Shown here: positions 33,060 to 44,894 of the stretch, piece by piece | How the letters are laid out: the number at the start of each line of letters is the position of its first letter | Numbering within the stretch: position 1 is the first letter of the stretch | Assembly (NCBI RefSeq): GCF_003255815.1 | Contig: NC_037681.1 | Location: forward strand, 83,147,578 to 83,211,577 | Direction of reading: 5' to 3' | Length of the DNA stretch: 64,000 bases | Source: Theropithecus gelada | Taxonomy: Eukaryota > Chordata > Mammalia > Primates > Cercopithecidae | Position numbers and translations under genes: made by a program | The notes under the pieces: model-generated | Database searches by the model: none | Told to the model about the DNA's origin: nothing | What the model saw: the letters and a program-made list of their open reading frames with translations, nothing else

Positions 33060-36000
33060 AGCTCATATTTCTGAACCATGCACTGTCTCATTTAATCATG
33101 GCAACCCAATGAGGGACATTATTTCATCCCATTTATCAAATGAAACAGAATGTTTGGCAAAAAGAGTTGTCTGGTATAACATAGTGGGTAAGTATGAAAA
33201 CCTGAGTTCAGGCCCATGCAGTCTGTTTCCAGAGCTTTGACTCTTAACAGAATTTAGTGCACTAAATTGTCTGGAAAGAGTGGCTGGTTTCAATAATCTT
33301 CAAGCTTTCTTTAAACCCTGAGACTATATGATTGTGTGGGGGGAAAAGTCATGCCTAAAGGGGTTTGTATTAAAGATAAATTTTGTTGGCAGTGATGTCA
33401 GTTCTTGTTTTAGTATCTAAGCTTTAAGTTATGAATAAAATAAAAGTTACTGAAAATCCAATTAATCTAAATTAAAAAAACTATTGGATATTCACACATC
33501 TACCAAGGCACAAATAAGTTGGTAGACAATGGCTGGGATCCCAGTAGATGCTCTTGGGGCTCTGGCAATAAGACTAAGCCTATGAATACCACAAGTAGTA
33601 TGTCTTACAAAAACCAAATATCAGCAGTTTTGAAGCATCATGGTATTGGGTTTTTCTTCTAAAGCCAGCAGTTGATGTTAGGCTACTTTTATATCATCTC
33701 TAAACAAAGTTGTTTTATTTGACATTTTTGAATGTTTTATCACTGAGTTCATACCATCATAGTCACAGAATGTCGTTTAAAATTTGTAGTTAGGTACATT
33801 CTTCTATATACATATGCAACTCCTTCAAATATAAAAACTAGATCAAATATACATAGAAGTAATGTGTGTGCAAGAGATAAGTACAGAGATTGGCCATTTG
33901 CCATTGTTATTAGGAAGAAAGGCATGCACACTGAGAGTTTTAACAAATTACAAATGCCAGGAAGAAAATAATATGGCTGTGTTTGAAAAGATCATGCTAT
34001 TTACTTGACAGGCTCTGCCAGGGCAAAGTTACAGCTGTGGCCCTGCTTTGCAGATCATTTAAACAGGCTTTTCTTTATGTCACTGGCACTTTGGTCACAT
34101 CCACAGAGCTTTGCCATCAGTAAATAATAATTATTATGTGTGAGAAGATAGTCGACAAGCAGCTCCAGTGTCAACATCACCATAAATGAATCAACAGAAA
34201 CACACATTCGTTTCAATGGGTTTTGTTTAGTTTTTTAATTTATGAACACTATCAGCCTCGTTAGAAGAGAAATAGAAGAAAAATCTATAGATTATAAGTT
34301 TGAAAAATTATAGTGATGTATAATATACACATATACATTTGTGTGTGTGTATTCTAAAAAATCAAGGCTGTCTTTTAATGTATTCTATCTAATCCTCTTT
34401 TTAGTCTTTCTGATTTCCTTATATTTGAACGTTTCTCATATTAACATTCCTTATGTCATATTGTCTTTATATTCATCTACCTAGGCAAACATAGGATGTG
34501 AAAAAGAGTTGGACAGCCTGATTTTAAACATCACCACTTTCAAACTGAGTTACTTGAATTCAGACTCAATTTCTCAATCTAAAATAATACCTACTGAGCA
34601 GATGAAAGGAAATTATGAACACAAAGATGTTCTATAAGCTATGAAGAAAGTATCACAGCAAAGTCAGGTCCAAAGGTCCATTTCTTCTAGTTTTGTCTTT
34701 GGTGGAAACTCAAAAGATCTATAAACCATCTTTTAAGTAACTAATGGTGGAAATAAGCATGGATATGAATCATGGTACGGCACAGTGGAAACATTTCACT
34801 GAACTCTTTTCTATTTATCCTTATTTTAGCTGTCATGGTGAACTATGAAGGCTACTGATTACTGTTATTGTAGTAAAATTTCCTGTAGTTGTTATTGTAG
34901 TCGTTTTTCTACTGTTATAAGAAATACTATCATAGAAGTAAATTGTAGTCAGCTAAGAGAAGAAGGGGACAACCTGTGTAGGTGTGGTTGGCATTTAATA
35001 AACATTATTTAGTTAACACATGCGAATGTACCCAACATTTCCATCTTATGTTAATCATTGGAAATTTAAGGGAATGAAAATGGCTTGGCAATTGTTTTGA
35101 GGCTTCATTTCTCAGAGCTTATTTGGCATTTTGGCCCTATAGGAGTAGGTAGGGCAGCAAATCCCAGATTGAATTTTTGAAGCATTCTTCTGCCTGAGCG
35201 TTCTGGAAAGTCACACAAGGCATTAGTAGGAGGCTCCTGTGGAAAAAAGATCTCTTGACTTTTTTCAGGATGTGACTAGAATTTCAAATTCCTTTGTTTA
35301 TAGCAAGTTAGTTGGGTGTTCCTTACTTTGTTTTGTACTTAAAGGAAACATTGATCCTTTAAAAGCTTTGGGGAAGGACAGAGTTTTTTATTTAACAGTC
35401 TGCCACTAGGGTGGGAGACTGGTTCAGATTTGAATGGTACAGTGCTGTCAGGATTTTTCAAGTCTGAAAACTCCAAGGCGAGAGATGTCATCCCGAGTGG
35501 CAGACAGTGATCCCTGCAAGATGCCGGGGAGGCCGGCAGTACATAATGTATAAGGATGGAGGGGGCAAAAGAGGAGGCTGGAGGAAGAGTGGCTTCTTTC
35601 CTAGTCATGGGGTGGATTGTTCACTTTGTGTTACTCTTCTGTGATGACCAAAATGCTGCTTTAACTCAGCAAGAAGCCTGTGATTTTTAGGGAAAAGAAG
35701 TGCTTCCAATTTTAACCACACAGACTTGTATGAGGAAAGCATTAGTTCTGTTTGGTTTGTATGTATTATATGGGTTTAGATTGCAATAATTCTTCCCTTT
35801 TGTATAATGATTTGCAGTTTTAAAAGCACTTCATGCTCTAAATCCTTACCATAAACATGGATAGGAGGGTACAGATGGCTCTTCACTCACAATGGCTTCA
35901 ATTTAGACCCCTGCTTTTATGACTTTTTTTATTGCAAATATGATCCCCCCAGTTTCGGCTAAATATCACCATGGTGCTTGCCTATGACTCTCACTATAGG

Positions 36001-37205
36001 TGATAGAAAAATAAAGCTGCTCTTATGTTGATTGGCTCTAGGAGTAAAGTGGAAAAACTTTTGATTTTAATGGATGCAGCTGTAGATGAAGCAAACTTAT
36101 ATGCACTTGAATTAGGCAACACTCTTGCAAAGCCATTGTCTATCTGTATCTATCTTTCAAAGAGCTGCCCCAAGACATCAAAGGAGGAAATTTTTATTGC
36201 AAGCTAAAGCATTTTAGAGCACTTCTGGAAGATGGCAAAACATTAGCTGTTCGGGGAAGAAGCCACAAGAACCAACAGAGTGGTATCAAATAATTTGCCC
36301 ACAAAGTCTGCTAAAGATGAAGGCTATTGTGTGTTGTGAGTATTTGGTAGTAATAAAATTGGGTGCAGAGATGGGAAGAGGATGAGGAGTAGTGGGAGAA
36401 GGAGAAAAGGAAGAGAACACAGCAATATGGAAAACTTGAACATTCAAAGAACTGTCTACCCAATGAATTTATAGATAGGAGTTTTAGACAGATGGCCCTA
36501 ATTTTGATCACAGTTTGAAAGTTCTTAGAGCACTGAAGCATTTACTTGCTCTGGGGAGATCTATCAGAAAAATAAAGTATCTTTAGTTGGAATTTCTTTG
36601 GATTTGTGTTTTTAAAAGCATCAGCCAGTTAGTTGATAAGGAAGTATCTTCCAAAAGATCATTTACAACATTGACTTTTTCTTTTTAAACTTAGGAAATC
36701 ACTGTAAAAGCATATCTTTGTTTTTGCATGATTGATTTTAGTATTTTATAGTGTCAAATGGGTCTCCAGGAATACTGTCTTCGCTTACAACCTTAGAGAT
36801 AATAAAGGTTTAACTTACGGAAACTTATCTTGTTACCAATATTTAGGAATAAATTAGAGCTTAGGTACCCATCATATTAGCCCAGTTTATAAATGAGAAA
36901 TAGATCACAAAGAAGTAAAACAATTTGCTGACTTCCCCTAAAAAGGCAGATGAGGTCATGTAATGCCAGACTACCAGGCTGAAATGTCATAATGTTTCCC
37001 TTTATCTCCCTACCTGAGAAACATGTTTTTCAGACAATGAAGCAAATACCCATATAACATTTGAAGGACTCCAATTTTCATATCATGGCAAGCTCAAGTA
37101 CGTTAGTTGACGGACATATCATACTTGTTATCAACCATTACCAATGTTTAAATACCATTAAAGTCTGACAGATAAAGACAATTTAGAGCAAGGTAAGTAT
37201 AAGTA
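33060..37205. other. Long block poor in young repeats; one MIR
   Basis: About 4 kb without Alu or L1P insertions. A decayed MIR is likely at 34490-34665. An open frame at 36025-36207 (60 codons) has no recognisable family. Blocks such as 33985-34200 have balanced composition and could be conserved regulatory DNA, but that cannot be shown from one sequence. Confidence 0.4.
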
Positions 37206-37210
37206 TACAG

Positions 37211-37973
37211 TTGAAGCAGGAAAAGTTCCCTTTTCCCCCTCGCTTCTTCAGGGCACTTCTTCAGTGCCCTGTTGCACAAGCCTCTAGGTGAGTATCCAGA
37301 CAGGTAGGGAGCCCCATGGCAGTGTCTAGGGGTGAATGTTTACTGTTCCTGAAGCCCCAGTGGGCATGTGTTACACGGTGCTCTTTTAGTTTAGCCATCC
37401 ATAGGCCGCTTGTGTTAGCTCAATTAAACCCCTTCCTTATCATAAGGGCAGAGGGCTTTCTGTGTCCTGGGGTTCTTGCGTTGGTGTACTGGAAGAATCA
37501 GATCACACATAGGCTTGGAGAATGACTGCAAGGTTTTATTGAGTGGAAGTAGCTCTCAGCAGATGGGGAGTCAGAAGGGAGATGGTTTTCCCTTGGAGCT
37601 CAGTAGCCTGGGCTCTCCTCAGACTGTCCCAGCCAAACTCCGTGTCATTCTGCCGGGGTGGTCTGTGGCCTGCTGCGGTGGTTGGTGGCCTGCCGGTGTG
37701 CTGGTGCCCATCGGTGCATTCCTCTCGTCGTCCAGCTGCCCATGTCTTCTTCTGATGATGCACTGCTCTCGATGTCCAGCTGCCTGGGTGTCTGCCTGCG
37801 AGGCTCTGGGGTTTTTATAGGCACAGGTTGGGGACATGACAGGTCAGGGTGATCTTGGGAAATGCAACATTTGGGCAGGAAAACAAAAATGCCTGTCCTC
37901 ACCTAGGTCCATGGGCACAGGCCCAGGGGTAAAGCCCTAGCCAGGTATCACGCCCTCCTCCCTTCCGTATCAT
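37211..37973 (-). mobile_element. Solitary ERV1-class LTR (MER52-like)
   Basis: On the minus strand it begins TGATACGGAAGGG, carries TATAAAAA at 37819-37812 and AATAAA at 37540-37535, and ends near 'CCTGCTTCAA' at about 37211. This is the U3-R-U5 order of a retroviral LTR of about 760 bp. The MER52 affinity is from memory of its text. I see no flanking viral genes, so it is a solo LTR. The open frames in it are incidental. Confidence 0.6.
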
Positions 37974-38179
37974 TTAAAGGGACCACACTTCCTTTCCCAG
38001 CATTTCCTTTCACATATCACAGTAATGCTTTGGAATTAACCACCTACTCGTCTTGAAAATAAGTAAGTAACCACTTTATTGTTTCAATGGAAGGCAAGTC
38101 CCTTCTTCTGACTCCATCTAATCTACCTGGAATCCATCCTTTCCTGCCTTTTCCAGGAAGTCATCAGGAAATCATTATT

Positions 38180-38570
38180 GTTCCTCACTCTCCCCTACCT
38201 TCAACCTCTTTCTCTGTCTACTGGTGTTTATGAGCCTAAATGGTCAGAACAGGCTCAAGCCTCTCCCACTTTTACACACACACAGACACCTCATTCAACC
38301 AGCTATCTCTTCATCTTTCTTTTACCTCTTAAAACCAAGCTTCCTAAAAGTGTTTCCCATAGTCACTCACTCTCTTTATGTTCTCTTTTCCCACTAAATA
38401 CTCAACTCACTGTAACCTAGCTTTTGCTACTTCATTCTTTTAGAGTCCTTTTCTCCAAGTCATAAACTACCTTTATTTGCTACATCTAATGGCTACTTCT
38501 TTATACTTTCTTTTACTGTTCAGTAACATTTGACACTATCAATCATTCCCTTCCTTCCTTTCTTTGTTTT
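38180..38570 (+). other. CT-rich non-coding DNA
   Basis: Pyrimidine-biased sequence with possible L2 affinity ('tcactcactctctttatg' and similar). No confident assignment. Confidence 0.3.
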
Positions 38571-38576
38571 TCTCTC

Positions 38577-38857
38577 TTTTTTTTGAGACAGGGGTCTCAC
38601 TCTGTCACCCAGGCTGGAGTGCGGTGGTACGATGTCAACCTCTGCTTCCCGGGCTCAAGTGATACTCCCACCTCAGCTCAGCCCCCAAGTAGCTGGGACT
38701 ACAGGTGTGCACCATCATGCCTAGCTAATTTTCGTATTTTTAGTAGAGACAGGGTCTCACAATGTTGCCCGGGCTGGTATAGAACTCCTGGACTCAAGCA
38801 ATCCGCCTTGACCTCCCAAAACGCTGGGATTACAGGCTTGAGCAACCATTCCCAGCT
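38577..38857 (-). mobile_element. Alu element
   Basis: A reverse dimer, with left arm 'gtggtacgatgtcaacc' showing a small deletion, embedded in long CT-rich DNA. Confidence 0.88.
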
Positions 38858-39099
38858 TCTTTCTCTTTTTTTCTCACTCCTTCTCACCCATCCTCTCTCC
38901 TGTCCTTCTTTTTCCCCTTTCTTTCCCTCTTTTTAAGTATCTTTTACTGGCTGAATAACAATTTATTTCTTTTTCTTTTTCTCTCCCTCCCTTACTTTCA
39001 TCTACCCCCACTTTCTCCCTTTCTTCTTTTTTCTCCCTTCTTTCTCTCTTTAATTTCAAGTATCATTTACTGGCTGAGTAACAATTTCTTTCTTTTTCA
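38854..39099. repeat. Polypyrimidine tract with a diverged 123-bp duplication
   Basis: A (T/C)-rich tract. The block aagtatc-ttactggctga-taacaattt occurs at 38935 and again at 39058, period 123 bp, with several substitutions. This indicates an old tandem duplication. Confidence 0.75.
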
Positions 39100-39699
39100 G
39101 AAGAAAACCCTAAACATTTATTTACAGGAGATATTGTAAACGGTCAATAACAGTAAAGTCGCATTGCTTCCCACACATAAAAGAAATGTTGATCATTCTT
39201 GGATGCTCCTCCAGAGTTTTCCTGTGAAGTTCCTCACTCCCATCTGAGTTTCTACCCCTGCTAACAAATTTCCTGCCGAACTGGCTGCTACTTCCACTTC
39301 TCTTCCCCAGTCTTAGGAAAAGGACATGAATTGCCCAGATTTCAGGGAGAACTTGTCTTCAACTCTGAGGAGAAGGAATGCATTGCCACTAGCTTTTAAG
39401 TATGCTTGTTAAAAGAACTGTGAAATCAATCTAGACTTATCCTTTGCATTGAAGTTTATGACTGGGCTGAGACTGAAGGGGCCATAAGTGACACTGGAAG
39501 ATGTTCAGACGTTGGAGGCTTGCAGAGCAAGCTGTGGGGCAGGGAAGGCCACTTGGCAGAAGGGAGGGGATTTGAATGGGGGCTCCTTGGTCAAATTTGG
39601 GGCCAGAAGCTGGATGGTTGCAGGTGAAAGGGAGGCTGCCAGTGCAGGGCATGGGCAACTTATTGGGGTGATGCCTCTCCATGCCTCAGGAAATGGGAT

Positions 39700-40130
39700 A
39701 TCCCAGGTCGGGTTATCTGGAGTTGGTTCCTTCAAGAATGGAGCTGCGGACCTTTGTAGTGAGTGTTACAGCTCTTAAAGATGGCACGGACCCAAAGAGT
39801 GAGCAGCAGCAAGATTTATTGTGAAGAGCGAAAGAACAAAGCTCCCACAGCGTGGAAGGGGACCCAAGTGGGTTGCCGCTGCTGGCTGTGGTGGCCAGGT
39901 TTTATTCCTTTTTCTGTCCCCACTCACATCCTGCTGATTGGTCCATTTTATAAACCTCTAGCTAGCCAAAGAGCGCTGATTGGTGCATTTTACAAACCTC
40001 TAACTAGCCACAGAGCACTGACTGGTGCGTTTTACAGTCCTAGCTACAGAGTGCTGATTGGTGCATTTTACAATCCTCTTGTAAGACAGAAAAGTTCTCC
40101 AAGTCCCCACCCCACCCAGAAGTCCAGGTG
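39700..40130 (-). mobile_element. LTR12/HERV9-like LTR
   Basis: Minus-strand text includes AATAAATCTTGCTGCTGCTC (polyadenylation signal at 39820-39815) and GAGCTGTAACACTCAC. There are four roughly 40-bp repeats of the 'gctgattggtgcattttaca' type on the plus strand. CCAAT boxes (plus-strand attgg) lie at 39937-39941, 39979-39983 and 40057-40061; the remaining copy reads actgg. These are hallmarks of LTR12-family U3 regions. The 5' part of U3 cannot be matched beyond about 40130, so the LTR is truncated or diverged. Frames here are incidental. Confidence 0.68.
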
Positions 40131-41985
40131 GCTTCACTTCTCAAGGGGGTCACAGAGACTATCTCCAGTTTCCCAGAGCCAGGGTGGGGCTGTAAAGGAT
40201 AATGGATTCTCGTGGCCCCAAAGGCTGATGGAGCTGGGAGGAAGCACAGCTGCCTCAGCTGCCCTGAGGTCTCTGCCCAAGACCCCCACTCCCTGGTCTT
40301 AGATGTTGCTGCTGTTTCTGCCACCATCAGGCAGTCACATCCCCGGAGTCCACCACAGGATCCAGCCTCCCCACACTGGTGGGGGCTGTGGACGTTTGAG
40401 GGACTCCTCAGCTGCAAGATCCGGGAACTGGCTCTGGCTCCAGTGCTGCTCAAGGACAGAGGCCCACCCTGGCTGCTGCTGGGATAGATTTGCCCGCTCT
40501 TTCTTGAAACTTCCTCTTCCCTGGCCTTCCACGTTGCCAACTCTCTTTGTTCTTCTACCTCTCTGGTCGTTTCTGTCTCCACTCTTCTTCTGCCTGTGCC
40601 AGAAATGTTGTTCCTCGCGGTCCCTCATAGACCCCTTTCTCCTATCACTGGAAAATTTCATCTACTTCTATGTTGTCAGCTCCCATTAGGAAGAAAACAT
40701 AAGTTTTTGCTTCTACCCCAGATCTCTTCTCCTTAAAGTCTAAGTTGGATCTTTACTTTGAAATCCTACAGACTCTTACTTTAGTTTGGATTCCCCTACC
40801 CTCAAGTAGAGCCTAGGACTAGGGCATACCAGAATGAAGTTTTTCTGGGAAGGTAATTCCAGGAAGCAGGAGTGAGGGAGCAGAAATAGTGAGACACAGA
40901 AGGAGGAAAAGCCAGTAAAGGGTACATTGCTGAGCTGATAATCACTGTGGGCATAGACTGGTTATCATCATCCATGTCACTCAGAATTGTTTCTCTGGAG
41001 GCTTGAGGGGCTGGGGCATTGTTCACCAATTCCCAGCAGCCATTGGTTGAGGACTGCCCCCAGGAAATGGTAGCTGAGGCACATTTGAGCTATACCTTTG
41101 CCAGGCTGAGGGATTTCCCAATTCTGGAGAAAGCTGTGAGGAGAAAAGCAAAAGTGATAGTGTCAGCGCAGGGACATGTTCCCCACAGCTGCACTGACAT
41201 CAGAGGTGAGCCAACAGGGTAGAAAGCAGGGCACAAAGTGTTTTGCTCTACAACATTCCAAAACGGAACCAGCTCCCTAGCATCTGGTTCTCTTTTTGTC
41301 ACCCTATCTCAAGGGCTGGCACGTCCCCTCAAACCCTTCAGTGGCCCTCCTTTGCACTTAGAATGGCCAGCTTCTGACTACGGCCTTGTGATAGCTACAG
41401 GAGGCAGATAAGGGTAGGGGTTGGTCGGTTGGTGGGGGGAGATGGTCCCCGGAGAATCTCTGACCTGCCCCACAAGCGTTTACATCAGATGCTTTTGTGC
41501 AGATAAGGGAACCTGTCCACAGTCTTGTCTGTGCATGCCCTCAACAGACTGGGGACCCACCTGCACACTGAGAGACTGGGGTGGAGCTACATGAAGTTCG
41601 TGCCTTGTGCAGTGGGGAGCAGCTTGGCCACCTCAGCTCGTGTGTGGTGGCCTGGTATTCAGTCTGTGAGGTGGGAGTCAGCATGCCCCCCTCTTTTTTC
41701 ACTGAGAGCTTTCTTTTAATGAATTTCCCTCTCCTCACCTTTCAATGTATCTGCGTGCCTAATCTTTCCTGGTCGTGTTAGCTAAAACCTGGTTTTAGCT
41801 GAAGTAGCAAAAAATACGGCATCACTTCTGCCCCCTGCTCACCTCACCATCCTCATCTCTCAACATTCCCCCCCTTCTGCCCCCTGCTCACCTCACCATC
41901 CTCATCTCTCAGCATTCCCACCCCACTGTCTCCATTCCAGCCTTGCTGATCTTTCAGTTGTGTAGGTATACTGTGCTTTCTCTCA
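40131..41985. other. GC-richer non-coding DNA beside the LTR
   Basis: No gene recognised. The frame at 40582-40040 (180 codons, minus) overlaps the LTR and shows no domain. 40130-40690 may be further ERV sequence but I cannot name it. Confidence 0.35.
41825..41922. repeat. 49-bp tandem duplication
   Basis: Two adjacent copies, 41825-41873 and 41874-41922, begin cttctgccccctgctcacct and differ at only a few bases near the ends (for example caacatt versus cagcatt). Confidence 0.9.
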
Positions 41986-42345
41986 TATCTAGGCTTTTAC
42001 ACACATTGTCCCTCATCCTGGAACATTCTTTCTCCAGCCCTCTTTTCCCTTAATTCTTATTTGCCACCTGGTTTCATATTAGTTGCTACTTTTTGATGAT
42101 CGTCCATATCTAGATTAGGTGCCCCTCTGTCTCTTCCTATACTGTCTTATGCTTTCCTGTCAGAACACTTGTGTGATATTATAACAGCCTGTTCACTTGT
42201 CTGGAGCCCTCTCTGGACTATGAGCCATGCGAGGAAAAGATCTGTCTGCATCCTGTTCACTATTTCATGCCCAATGTTTACTATAGAGTCCTAGACATAG
42301 TTGACCCTCAGTAAATATTTGAATCAATATCTCAAGTGTTAATAG
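41985..42345 (+). repeat. L2 LINE 3' end
   Basis: The blocks 'cctcatcctggaacattctt', 'ggactatgagccatgcgagg' and 'gaccctcagtaaatatttga' occur in L2 order. Confidence 0.7.
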
Positions 42346-42647
42346 AACATTAATTCTAACTGTGTGGCAGGGTCTCCCAACACATCTCAGAAAACTTAAG
42401 CATTCAGCTGCTTCTTGAAGAGCTGTAAAGGCCCTGAGGCTGGCTTGTTCAGGAAATGATAAAGTTTGGTTGCCTAGAACACACAGTACTCAGTAGAACA
42501 TGGCAAAGATGAGACTGGTCTCTCACTTTATGGCCGGACTGCAAGGGGCCGTGAACGATTTTGGATTTTATGGAGTAGACAAAACCATTGAGGAAGTTTT
42601 AAGAAGACAGTACCTAGTCATTTGGGTTGTAGAAAGATAACTCAGCT

Positions 42648-42970
42648 GGGTGTGGTGGCTCATACCTGTAATCCGAGCACTTTGGGAGGCCAAGGCAGGC
42701 AGATCACTTGAGCTTAGGAGTTCAAGACCAGCCTGGGCAATAGGGCAAAACCTTGTCTCTACAAAAAATTAAAAAAAAAAAAATTAGCTGGGTGTGGTGG
42801 TGCATGCCTGTAGTCCCAGCTGCTTGGTGGGCTAAGGTGGGAGGATTGCTTGAGCCCAAGAGGTCGAGGCTGCAGTGACCTGAGATTGTGCCACTGCACT
42901 CCAGCCTGGGTGACAAAGTGAGACCCTGTCTCAAAAAAAAAAAAAAAGAAAAAGAAAAAGAAAAAAAAGA
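42648..42970 (+). mobile_element. Alu element (J/S type)
   Basis: A complete dimer with an A13 linker and an (aaaaag)n tail up to about 42970. Confidence 0.9.
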
Positions 42971-43330
42971 CAAGGCAACAGGTTAATGGCCATAGAAAAA
43001 CAGAGGTAAGAAATTCAATTAGGTTACAATTATAGTAAACAACAAGATCTGGAAAGCAGTCGCAGTGGGAATAAGGAAGAGGACTAGATTTGAGACCTTT
43101 TAGAGGTAGATTAGACAAGGACTCAGTGACTGGTTAGAGACAAAGCGTGAAAAAAGAAGCAGTATATACTGATTTTGCATTTAGATGCTTGGGAAGATGG
43201 TGATGTCACTAACAGCTGGTGCATATAGTTCAGTTTTAGATAAAAGTGAGTTTAAAGCGCCTGGGTAATGAGAAAAGTTGAGAAAGAAACTGAAAATTTG
43301 AGTCTGCAGCTAAGGATTGGAGGTGGTGGT

Positions 43331-43985
43331 AGGCTGAATAATGGCCCCCAAACATACCCAGATTCTAATCCCTGGGACCTGTGGATGTTACCGTACATGG
43401 CAAAAGAAACTTTACACATGTGATTAAATTAGGGATTTTCTTTTCTTCTTCTTTTTTTTTTGGAATGGGAGTGCAGTGGTGCAACACAGCTCACTGCAGC
43501 CTCAACTTCCTGAGCTCAAGCAATCCTCCCACCTAGGCCTCCCAAAGTGCTGGCATTACAGGGGTGAGCTACCACACCCAGCCAAGTAAGGCATCTTGAG
43601 ATAAGGAGATGATCCTGGAGATCCAGGTAGACCCTAAATATAATCTTGAGCATTCTCATAAAAGGGAGAAGAGGAAGATTTGACTACAGAAGAGGGAGTA
43701 GTAGATGTAACAATGGAAGCAAGAGGTTGACATGATGTGAGGAAGGAATCACAATCCAAGGAATGCAATAATCTCACAGAAGATGGAAGAGGCAGAGAAG
43801 GGATTGTCTTCTAGAGCCTCCAGGAGAAACCAGCCCTGCTGATATATTGACTTTAGCCTGTTGGAACTCACTTTAGACTTGTGGCCTTTAGAACTATAAG
43901 ATAGTACATGGTATTTTTTAACCACCAGATTTGTGATAAAGTTGTCTCAGTAGCCATAAGAAACATACAGAGATATAGGTGAGGG
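43331..43985 (+). mobile_element. MLT1-type MaLR LTR, split by an Alu monomer
   Basis: Blocks 'gaataatggcccccaaacat', 'ttgagataaggagatgatcc', 'gagcctccaggagaaaccag' and 'taaccaccagatttgtgata' follow the MLT1 order. A short Alu-like unit interrupts it at 43440-43585. Confidence 0.7.
43440..43585 (-). mobile_element. Monomer-length recombinant Alu
   Basis: Right-arm sequence (ggagtgcagtggtgcaac...ctcaagcaatcctcccacc) runs straight into left-arm sequence (ggcctcccaaagtgctgg). The fusion point is the short motif shared by both arms, so the middle was probably lost by recombination. Confidence 0.75.
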
Positions 43986-44229
43986 ACTGATTGATAAGGA
44001 GCACCAAAGTAGTGGGAATTGGTAAAGGGAGAGGGCCTGTAGAATGAGAAGAGGGGAGGACTAAGGAAGAAACCCTTGAAATAGACTTTTAACCCTCAGG
44101 CAGTGGCAGAGGGACTTCAATTTCTGGCAGTATGACAGACTACATACCTTGAATGATAGCTCACTGAAAACAACTACAAATAATTGACAAAGGATTTTTT
44201 AATCTTTTGAAGTGCATGTATATGCTGGC

Positions 44230-44357
44230 AGAAGTAAGGAATACTCAGAGGTCAAGTATTAGATGCAAGTGGAAACCCAGGAGAGGTTTCCACTTGGAGA
44301 GATTCCTTGGGTTTCCACTTGCATCTAATACTTGACCTCTGAGTATTCCTTACTTCT
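44230..44357. repeat. Perfect 50-bp inverted repeat (hairpin)
   Basis: Arm 44230-44279 is the exact reverse complement of 44308-44357, with a 28-nt spacer (44280-44307). No mismatch was found on base-by-base reading. It lies inside decayed L1M sequence, so the perfect arms are far younger than their host or are kept identical by gene conversion. Confidence 0.97.
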
Positions 44358-44894
44358 GAGTATAAGCAGAAACCTGGAGAGGTTTTTGCCTTGAGAGTAT
44401 CTGCTGAATTCACTTGAGTGAATAAGTGAATACAGCGGTCAAGGTGTACAGAGTGAATCTAATTGTAGACCCTTCCACCTCTGCTTAGAGATGGGTCCAC
44501 AAAAAACTACACCGTTTGTGTAAGGATGAGCTATAAATTAACTTACTGCCTTTCCCGCAGCCCCAGAGTATTGCAGGAAAAATTTCCTGCCTTGAGACGT
44601 GATTCTTAATGGAGGCAGAAAAAAACATCTCCCCTGAGAACTCATAACATAACCAGCACTCACACAGTCTTGCAGCTCAAATTCACGCTGTTCTTTAGAG
44701 TCCAAAAAATTCAAGTCAAGAATGAAGTTCAAAGTAAACCTTAATTTGTAGTTTCCAGGCAACCGACAGAAACAAATGCAAATCTATTCTGGAAGTACCC
44801 TTCTTCAACACAGGCCTCAATGACTTCTCATCAATACATTCTAAAGAAATACAAGCTCATGGTCAAAATCACAAAATACAAAAGGAAGTAATTG

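Noticed and set aside
36025..36207. 60-codon frame starting MLIGSRSKVEKL
   Set aside because: Short, with no domain, no splice context and no recognised parent; left as unique DNA.
37316..37902. Overlapping frames of 60-114 codons
   Set aside because: They lie inside the solitary LTR and have no viral gene similarity.
39437..40689. Cluster of long frames (up to 180 codons) near 40 kb
   Set aside because: They overlap on both strands and run through LTR sequence, with no recognisable domain or start context.
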